A stretch of 64,000 nucleotides of DNA from Neurospora tetraspora (lineage: Eukaryota; Ascomycota; Sordariomycetes; Sordariales; Sordariaceae), in the NCBI RefSeq assembly GCF_033439725.1, contig NW_026944389.1:2356001-2420000 (forward strand), read 5' to 3'. Below, in pieces: positions 56,022-64,000 of this stretch. The position numbers and the translations under genes are program-made. Position 1 is the first letter of the stretch. Each line of letters opens with the position of its first letter. The notes beneath the pieces are model-generated. The model searched no databases and had not been told where the DNA came from. It worked only from the letters and a program-made list of their open reading frames with translations.

Positions 56022-58098
56022 TCAGTCTCTTTGAGTTGTTGTTGGGGCCAAGTTGATGGCCATGGGTTGCTCAGTGGCCGCCGGTTCGATCGTTTCTCTC
56101 GTTGTTGCCAAATCTCCAGCAGCAGCAATAGGCTCCTCGATCTCCTCCTTCTCATCCAACCTTCCCCTGGGCTCAGTAATGCCGAAGCTGAGAAACGACG
56201 CGCCGATCGTCACGAAGGCCGTGAACCACCAAACCATGCCGCAGTATCCCACCCGCAGTCCGACCGTGTAAAGATATCCCGAGACGATGGGTCCCATGGC
56301 CCGGCACAGACTGGCTATCGAGGCTGCCACGCCGTTGATCGTTCCGAGCGTCAGGGTCGAAGGTGCCGAGTTGGTCAGGAGGATCGCGTTGCTGGGGTAT
56401 GCCATTGTAGCGAGAGTGCACTTCCAGATGATCAGAATGTAGACACCGGCCATGCGCACGCTGCTGGGCAGCAGAACAAAGTAGGGCGTGGCGAAGTAAA
56501 GCAGTGGGTACGACATCGAGATGATCTGGAATAGGCGAAGCGCTCCGAGGCGACCGGTGATCCGGGGGAAGAAGAACGAGGTGGAGATCATCGAGTAGAG
56601 ACCCTGGACCGACAGGATTATGCCGACAGTTCGGGTGTCGTATCCGAAGCCGTCTGCGAACTTGAATGGTAGCGACCAGCTGTCCTGGCTACCCGTGGGC
56701 TCGGTGCTGAGGAAGACCGGGAGAAGAGAATCCAAAGTCATAGTGTGGCTATAAAGCAAATTTAGTCAGTACCGTCCAACTTCTCCGTTGCAGTAGAGTG
56801 TGAACCTACAAAGCAAGAAGGCCGTAGTTGATAATGATGAAGATGATCGGTTTGGTAAAAGTCCTTTCCGGCTTCTCTGGCTGGGCCTCCACAATCTCCC
56901 CCGTCGACTCAAGATCGAGCGGTTCCTGCATAATCGGGCCCTCGACTGAAGTGAGCTTTGGCGATCCATCTGCGGTGCGGTATCCAGGCAGCGACTCGTC
57001 CGTTTCACCAAGCAAAGGCTGATCCTCCCCATTCTTTCCCCGTCGGAGTCGTCGCCGGAAACAGCTGTCCTTTCCGAAAAGGCGAGACGTCAGATATTTG
57101 CCGAACTCGACACCACGGTCACGTCGATACTTCTTTTCGGAGTGGGTTTCCTCGAGGAACAGAAAGCCGACAGCAAGCCCAAAGAACACACACATAGCGC
57201 TGAAAAGGTTAGGCAGCAAATATGGGAAGCGGTCCCAGATGCTCCCGCGTTGGAAGACGGTCGGGATCCAATCTACTGGCTTCGCAAGCGTACCACCAAT
57301 CATAGGGCCAACAATCGATCTGTAAAAGAGTTAGCACGCTTCGAGCTTTTGACGTGGGCTTCTGCTGTGTTAAATCGTACCCTATGCACCACACGATAGG
57401 CATAACCGTGTATGCCCGTGGCTGATGTTCCTTCACAGTCACCAACTCTCCAACAGTGGTTTGCAAGACACCCATGTTACTGTCCCCCCAAATGTCAGCT
57501 CAGCTCAGATCGATTTTCCCCCGAGTACTAGCACCGGGTTTCCTCGTGACTGAAAACTCACCCGTTCAAGATTCCACCCAAAGCACGGGCAAGCAAGGCA
57601 ACTGGAAGGCTCGGCGCAAAACCGAACAGGATGACGCTGAGACCCGTGCCGCCCATTCCCGTCAGAAGAACCGGCTTCCGGCCGATCTTGTCGCTCAGTC
57701 GTCCCCACAGGAAGCCCGCCAGAAACTCAGCCAGGGTGAAAGAAGACGTCACCCAACCGGCGTACATGGAGATTTTGCTTTCGTCATTGGTGATGTTGAA
57801 GTCCTTGACCATGTGGTAGACGTAGGGGAAAATCGACATGAAGGCGATGGGCTCGCATATCCGGCATAGGGCTATTATTTCTAGTCTTAGTTTCTGTCGT
57901 CCCATGTTCTTGGTATTCCCCTCCGGTGGTCACACAAAGACCGGGAAAGAATGAAGACATACCCAGAATAAGCAACTGCCGCTTCGGGTACGGCGGTGGT
58001 GACCGCTTGGCTGAAGCTTTTTTCACTCCATGCCTAACAGCGGCCACTGTACGAGCAGGTCCAACTACCATGTTGTCTGCGTTTGTGCCTGGGACCAT
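56022..58098 (-). CDS. Major facilitator superfamily transporter (12-TM type)
   Basis: An MFS transporter of 596 residues related to fungal multidrug/zinc-induced-facilitator-like members. Motif A is intact (GRLSDKIGRKP, 105-115), after a signature first helix ICEPIAFMSIFPYVY. Helices follow in the expected 6+6 layout, with a long charged cytosolic loop between (EETHSEKKYRRDRG... to QPEKPERTFTKP). The C-terminal half starts HTMTLDSLLPVFLST. Exons on the minus strand: 58098..57963, 57880..57562, 57479..57381, 57319..56810, 56748..56022; introns 82, 82, 61 and 61 bp, all in frame. The start is not certain: the ATG at 58098 and another at 58071 both precede the first helix, and the frame stays open upstream without an ATG. 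Substrate cannot be told from sequence. Confidence 0.88.
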
Positions 58099-61000
58099 AA
58101 AGGATGTTGCCGAAGGGAGAAGCTGACTACTGTTCCGTTGGAGGAGACTCCAAAGTGGCCGGCCAGTGCCGGCAGTGACCGACAAACGTCAAGACGTGTT
58201 GAGATACCAGTCCAGCAAGGACCAAGGCTGACGGACGAGTGCCGAAGCAGGGGTGGGACAGGGTGTATATGTAGTATACAGAATCGGTATACGGGGGTGA
58301 CCAGAGAAAGGGGGCGTGAGAGACAGAGAGATGGACTGAGTAAGCTGGGAGGGGGAGGAGGAGGAGGAGTGATCAAGGGACTACGTGCTATATACGTAAG
58401 TAGGCAGTCATAGACGAGTACATGACAGGCAGGGGACCCGACCGAGCCAGCCAGCATCTCAGGCGGCTATCGCCAAAAAGAAGGCGGCCAAAGGCGCAGG
58501 ACGGGCTGAGAAGAACATGGTCACCAGATCATCCGTTGAGGACGAGGTTGTGTGGACCCCTTGGGAGGACCGCCGCTGGCAAGCATATTGCGTACATGAA
58601 TGATGGCTGTTGGGATTGGGAACAGGGCCCCAGGAGGAGGAGCGAGCGAGGAGGACGTATCCGTAATCAGGCGTAGGAAACGTTGAAACAGCGGTGACAA
58701 GCAAGAAACTTTGCTGCTGTACATGGCGAGGAGTAAAGGCCCAAGATCATCCTACCTTTTTTTTTCTAAACCCCGGACTAGCTAGAGCAGGTCAGGTACC
58801 AAGGCAAGGAACAAGGCCCCAGCGTGCGAGGTGCGGTGATGCAGGGCTATCCATGGCCGGCGCTGAACCCGCGCACAGTGTTTGTTGGCGTGCCATTGAT
58901 GGACCAGTACCTCAGCGCCGCACAGCTACAGCAACTGTAAGATTCTGTCTCTCAATACAACGCACGCTGCGGCAGAGGTCACCATCTCGCTACCTGTGCT
59001 ATATGACCGTGCCAGGGATCTGGGGCGGTACCCTCGAGGTAGCGCTACACTGCTGAGGTGACGATGGGGTTACTGTACATTGATGACGGGTAGACGCTAG
59101 TTGTCTAGTTTTTATGTTTGGGCCACTTCCTTCTTCTTGCTCTCTTTTTTCTTTCTTTTTTTCTTCTTCTTTTCTTTTTTCGCCACCCTCAGATCGCTTT
59201 ATCCTTTTCCACCCTCAGCCGCAGAATTTGATGGATGGAACCCGCCATAAAGTTAAAATGGCCGCTTGGGTCTACCATTGCTTTTGCAACACTACGTCAA
59301 GGTGAATGTTGAGCTCCTGACTCCTGAGGCTGCTGTAATGGTCGGTCGTGGCCATCCTTGGGCTTGGCTTAACCTCAATGCGGCGTATCGCGTATCGCGG
59401 TCTTGTACAAAAAGAAGAAATGAAAATCATGTCGTGTGAGTTGGAGAACCTATGTCTGTAGGCCCCGACCACGGAACCGAATAACCGGCCTGCCCCCAAG
59501 GTCCAAAGCCGTCTAATTGTCCCTTTTGTCTCTTTTCGGGCCTTTGCCTTGCGACTCAGAAGGCATCGAGCAGCGGTTACCTGCGTCCGCGAGTCGTGAG
59601 CAATCCAGCTTTCCCGGTTTCAACTCATGTCCAAAAAAACTCGGGGCGGCATGATAGCCAGACCGGCCGGGCCCTTTTGTCGCTCCTCGAGCAACCTGTT
59701 CACCTCCAACGCGCGGGCTGGGCTGCATGGTGATAGACACGCTTTATTGCTTGCTGACAGGAGAGTACGGTTGGGTTGGGAAACACCTTGCACGACAGCG
59801 GGCCGGTAGACCGCCTTATCCCACGAACCTCTTACCTCGACTGATGACCACCACCACCACCTGAGCTGTGGCTGCATCACCTTCGGACAATGGGTCGAAC
59901 AGGCAAGCCGATCAGGTCGAACGGGTTCGAACCGGTCGGGATACACAAATAGGCATGCCCGCAAGAGCTGCCTTGGCCAGTAACCTTTGAGCATAAACCG
60001 GAACAGATCAGACAAGCAGCAATGATGATAGAAAGTCCGAGCGAGGTGAGATGCATATTTAATGTTGTTTATATGGAACCATGGATATGTACCTACAGTG
60101 TACTTCTACGCATGGACGCATTGTGCGCATCAGTGTTTCGTGCTTGTGGTCGAACCACAACCTCGGGACCATAAGGATGAAGGGCCCTCGACTGAGACCT
60201 GCGCTCACAATTTTGAGCAATGTGAAAGATCACCCAGCTACGTTGATGGGCAACCTCCAGGAACTGAGACACAAGGCAACTGCTGCGTGCCTTCGCGCCT
60301 CAGTACTGTGTATGGATAGGATGAGTATGTTAGCTGTTGTACTGGCTACAGGGCACAGATCCGGCATTTGAGTGCATGGCTTTTGTGGGCTAGTCGACCG
60401 GACCGGTAACGGGCAAGGAGATGACAGGCAATCATTGGCAACGAGGGGAATGTCTCGATTCAAAAGTGAGGCGCCAATTGACCATTCCCATCGAGGCATG
60501 GTACGTCCGATCCCAGCGACATTTTAGCACCACGCTTCCCGCAAAATCTCGTCAAAGCAGCGAAAATCTTCCTAACTGCATGACGATTAAATGACAGGCT
60601 GTGAGATTGGCGTGGCGGTCTTGTGTGGAGGAAGCAAGGCCTTGCTCTCCAGGATCCCCAGCAGCAGTCAAGCCCGTCCGGGTAGCGTCTTGGTAGCTCA
60701 ATGGTGGACCACAGTCCGCGGCTCGCGTGGGTAATTGCTTGGAGTGACAAAGTGGACAAGTTTGCGCCGAAACCGACCCTAAACATGCATCGGAATGTTG
60801 TTGCGAACCGAGGAAAGGCTCGCGACGTTGATCGGGTGGGAGGCGGTGAATGGAAACAGAGAAAAAAAAAATCGAAAATCGAAAAGAAAAGACGCCTCGG
60901 ACGAGTCGGGAAACGAAAGGTTCACGCGGGACTGCATCCGGCGTAGAGGACCTGAAGCGCTGAAGGAACAGGCTGGGGATCAGCCATCAGGGAGCCCCAT

Positions 61001-64000
61001 CAGTGACACGCGAGAAGGGAAAGCGTTGCATGCATGGAATAGTACACAGTAAGTGGTAGGTTGGTTGCTCACTGTGCTGGTTGTAATGTGAAATGCTCGA
61101 AAATTCATCACGCCGGCCTCAAGCCGAAGGACTGTAAAGCATGAGTATAGGACAAGGCTACGCAGTATTGAAAGAGCGGAAGCTTGTTGTTATCCACTGT
61201 TCCAGCGCTTGCCAGGTACTGAAACAGAAAAAAAAGATGCGCTTTGCAGCTTGAACTTTGCTGGATTTGGCGCATTGTATCATTGGAGCAATGACACCAT
61301 CCAAGACCCTGGAAAACCTTGACTTACATAGGGACCTGCCAGCAAGGGGCCGACCTAGTCCTGCCCTGGCTATGCCTTTTTCTTTCATCACGGATCAGTG
61401 AGCTTTTCCAAGACCTCCCTAGACGGCTAGAGCGATGTTCCAGCCAAGATGTGATACGGACTGAATCGTTGTCCTTATTTCTCTCCCTCCGGACTTGCCT
61501 GTTCCGTCCTGTGCGCAAAGTAGTAACGCAAACATATGCCACTAGGCTATAGTAATGAGGGAATTTGAGTTCGGACTCAAGACCGTTGGCAACGTTGGAT
61601 ACTCCCGCCGTGCAGTAGTTTGGACGTAGGCAGGTGTATAGTCGCGCTTTGACCTGGGACTCCTGCTGCCCTATTGATCTTGAGCGAGATCTAAGTGGAA
61701 GCCGAGGTAATATTCCCTGCGCACTGGTTAGATGACAACTGTGCAGGTTTCGCTAACGGCTATCTTGCCTAGCCCGTCTCCTGGTACAACGTAGCTATCT
61801 TAGCCGATGCTGTAGCAAGCGCCGATAGCCTCGGAGCCAGATCATCTTGCCTTTGCGCGAAGAGCTAACCGTATCTCCATTCTGCGCCATGTGACGTCGG
61901 AGGGAGTTCCGTCTATGCTTCATACAATTGTACACTGCGTCAATGCCTGACGAGACGGAGGGTCTAATGGCTGGGTTGGCGCTGTTCTGCCCCGTAGCTT
62001 GTGTGTCCGAACGCATATGTATGTGTTGTAGATCAGATGGGCCGATGCCACGAAGCGAAAACCCCAGTCGTCTCCGCGAAACGTGATCTGATTGCTGAAG
62101 ACCAACGAAAAGTACTTTGTTTGTACAGCACGCTACCGCGGCATCCGTCCGGGATCCCGCCGGACGAGCAGATGCGACCCGTTGCACTGGAACCACAGCA
62201 CCTTTAGCACGCCGTAGCTGGTGTGTAGAGTTGTACTTGGGCCGTGAGTTAATACTGTGCACTGTGCTGGAAAATGCGATGTCTGACCGGGCGGTGGTTG
62301 AAGCTTGGCATACTGTCCTGGTGGAGCTCCAGGCCTGGAACTAAGCTGGAAAGCTTCCATACATAATATGGGGCAGTAAGCGCTTGTCGCGGTCATCTCC
62401 TAGACTTCTTTTCCGTGCATCACCGCACTCGAACTATCGGCGTTTCAATCCGGAGCGGAACGCAGTGGAGATATCGGTAACCACATGTCGTGTATGCGAA
62501 ACCGTGGGTTGAGACCGCAAAGCTTGGCAGGACCCAAGGAGGCTGATCTTTCGGTTATCCGGAACCATTACTGCGAATTGACCAAGCTCCCTCAAGCGGA
62601 TGACTTCGTTGTCCTGCCCAGGAGCCAGGCTCCCATGGTAATGAAAACCAATCTGGGTTTTCGTTAGCCATCGTTCCTCTGTTAAGTGCCAACATGTGAG
62701 CAAGGGGGAAGAACGCGAGGTGACCACTCACAGCGCTCCGTTCACGCCATATTTGTTTAGTGTATAGCCCATCCCGATTTCAACACTGACATTGACAGGC
62801 CCACCCAGCAAGGCAGCTCGTGAATGTACCGAGTCCATGGTCAATATGCATAAGCTCATAGTGAGCGGTGCGTGGCTCTTACCGGTGAGTTGCTGTTCTT
62901 TCAGCAGTCCACACCGGCAAGGCAAGGGAGGCACTTTATTGCTTGTTGCAAGCGTGCCATCTCCTTGAAAGGTGCGTTGGGGGTCTCAGTTGCAGCTTAC
63001 CGGTCTACCTCTGCCACAAGGCTGCCGCACTCACACCAAGTCCGACTCCGCCCCTGAGCACTTTGTCAATCCCCCCTTGTACGATACCCAGCCGTGCCAG
63101 CCAGCCAGCGAAGTCGTGTTCTTTTCTGGAGGCTGGGTATGGTATGTAGCAAAGTTTGATCAGCCTGGGCGGGAGCCGGCCGTGAAACCAGGTCGTATCG
63201 TAGAAGTTTGTTGAGCCTTTTGACCTGTAGACGGAACCCGGCTTGCGTCCCCCAGTTACACAAATGACGCACGGCAGGCCCAGAGGTGGTGTGCATCGAG
63301 CCGGGCCTCCCTTTGGGCAGTTCCACCTCAACCCATCATCGCGTGGTGGGCTTCTGGAGGACCCGAACTCTTGATGCCAAGCCTCCAGTGATCGTTGACG
63401 GAACCCTTCCGTTACCGACAGAAAGGAGCAGAGTGGGTTCCCATCTGTCGTTTCAAACGTGGCATGGAAAAGTTGATCTCTGCCATTTCATTGGCCAGTC
63501 CGAGGAGCGATGTTCGGAGTAAAAACCGTCCAATCTGATGACCCATTTGCGATTGGACCGACGATCCAGCCGTACTGTAGTGTATAACAGCAGGGCGGTC
63601 CTTACAGTAGGAAAAGTATTGGTACGTACTCGCGGCAGACAAACCCGGACATGTATCAGAAGTCCAAAGTCTATCCGAAGTGCCGGATGACTTTGATTTT
63701 ACCGTCTGTTCTTCGGATGTACACACGCCCACCATCGTCACGCACAAAATTTGGTTGATTCTACAAGCTTCATTATGAGCAAACACGTAGGTAGCATAGG
63801 ATCTCAAGGGCGACTTAACTTACTGGTGTCCCTGAGTAGCACAACATGATGACACAGCATGGAAACCTGCTTCTAGAAGAAACGTATATGTTTGAGAGGC
63901 CCTGTTAAGGCTCATCGTCCATGGCCTTCTCTCAGGAGGGTATCCTTGGCATTCTTATTCATCCCGCCCTCGCTTTCTTGCCGAGAAGAGGGGTGAGGGG
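58099..64000. other. Gene-poor region, nothing recognised
   Basis: 5.9 kb of normal GC content. Short frames occur on both strands, but none has a recognisable domain, consistent codon bias or splice-linked continuation. CA/TG dinucleotides are normal, so it is not a RIP block. It contains the MFS promoter at its left end and some low-complexity tracts (T/C-rich 59123-59180, A-rich 60863-60892). Non-coding RNA or far-upstream regulatory DNA for a gene beyond the window is possible. Confidence 0.45.

Noticed and set aside
59926-59940. GGGTTCGAACCGG as a tRNA T loop
   Set aside because: It resembles a B box by being a TTCGAA palindrome, but no A box or acceptor pairing is present around it.
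59620-60015. 131-codon minus-strand frame with a Trp run
   Set aside because: No family resemblance; the Trp run arises from a CCACCACCACCACC simple repeat read antisense.

Overview
The window is nuclear DNA of a filamentous ascomycete, most likely a Sordariales-type Sordariomycete. Genes carry short introns (about 50-230 bp) with GTRNGT-like donors, CTAAC/CTGAC branch sites and YAG acceptors. The gene set is typical of this group: SMC2, the phocein-type STRIPAK subunit MOB3, NOT2, ZNG1, Cue1, a mitochondrial DEAD-box helicase and Zn2Cys6 regulators. Two AT-rich blocks show the marks of repeat-induced point mutation (RIP): CA/TG dinucleotides are almost gone, TA is in excess and CG is kept.

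Layout. 1-4.8 kb: the 3' part of SMC2 (+) and a membrane-anchored MOSC/mARC-like protein (-). 5.3-20.8 kb: a RIP block of layered retroelements. It holds a 1.9-kb non-autonomous LTR element with target duplication, a Copia-type gag remnant, a solo LTR with a 5-bp target duplication, and a degraded Ty3/Gypsy pol. The Gypsy RNase H is interrupted by a tRNA-headed, SINE-like insertion with an 11-bp target duplication. Unidentified remnants and a hairpin-rich tail follow. 20.8-26 kb: long non-coding stretch leading to a Zn2Cys6 regulator (26.0-28.3 kb, +). 30-41 kb: compact housekeeping cluster: MOB3 (-) divergent from ZNG1 (+), then NOT2 (+), Cue1-like (+) and a lineage-type protein with hydrophobic helices (+). 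40.98-46.48 kb: a RIP-degraded Ty1/Copia element with both 203-bp LTRs and a 5-bp target duplication. 47.4-49.3 kb: mitochondrial DEAD-box helicase (+), convergent with a 1087-residue Zn2Cys6/fungal_trans regulator (-, 50.6-54.05 kb). 56.0-58.1 kb: an MFS transporter (-). 58.1-64 kb: no recognisable gene.

The genes do not form an obvious pathway cluster. They are mostly single housekeeping genes (condensin, STRIPAK signalling, mRNA deadenylation, ERAD, zinc handling, mitochondrial RNA) plus two transcription factors with large non-coding surroundings. Exon structures were rebuilt by hand from splice signals, reading frame and family conservation, and every join listed keeps frame. The most unusual items are the SINE-like insertion, an LTR family whose length varies by a 20-bp repeat unit, and a 12-nt internal exon in ZNG1. 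I found no clearly new multi-gene system.
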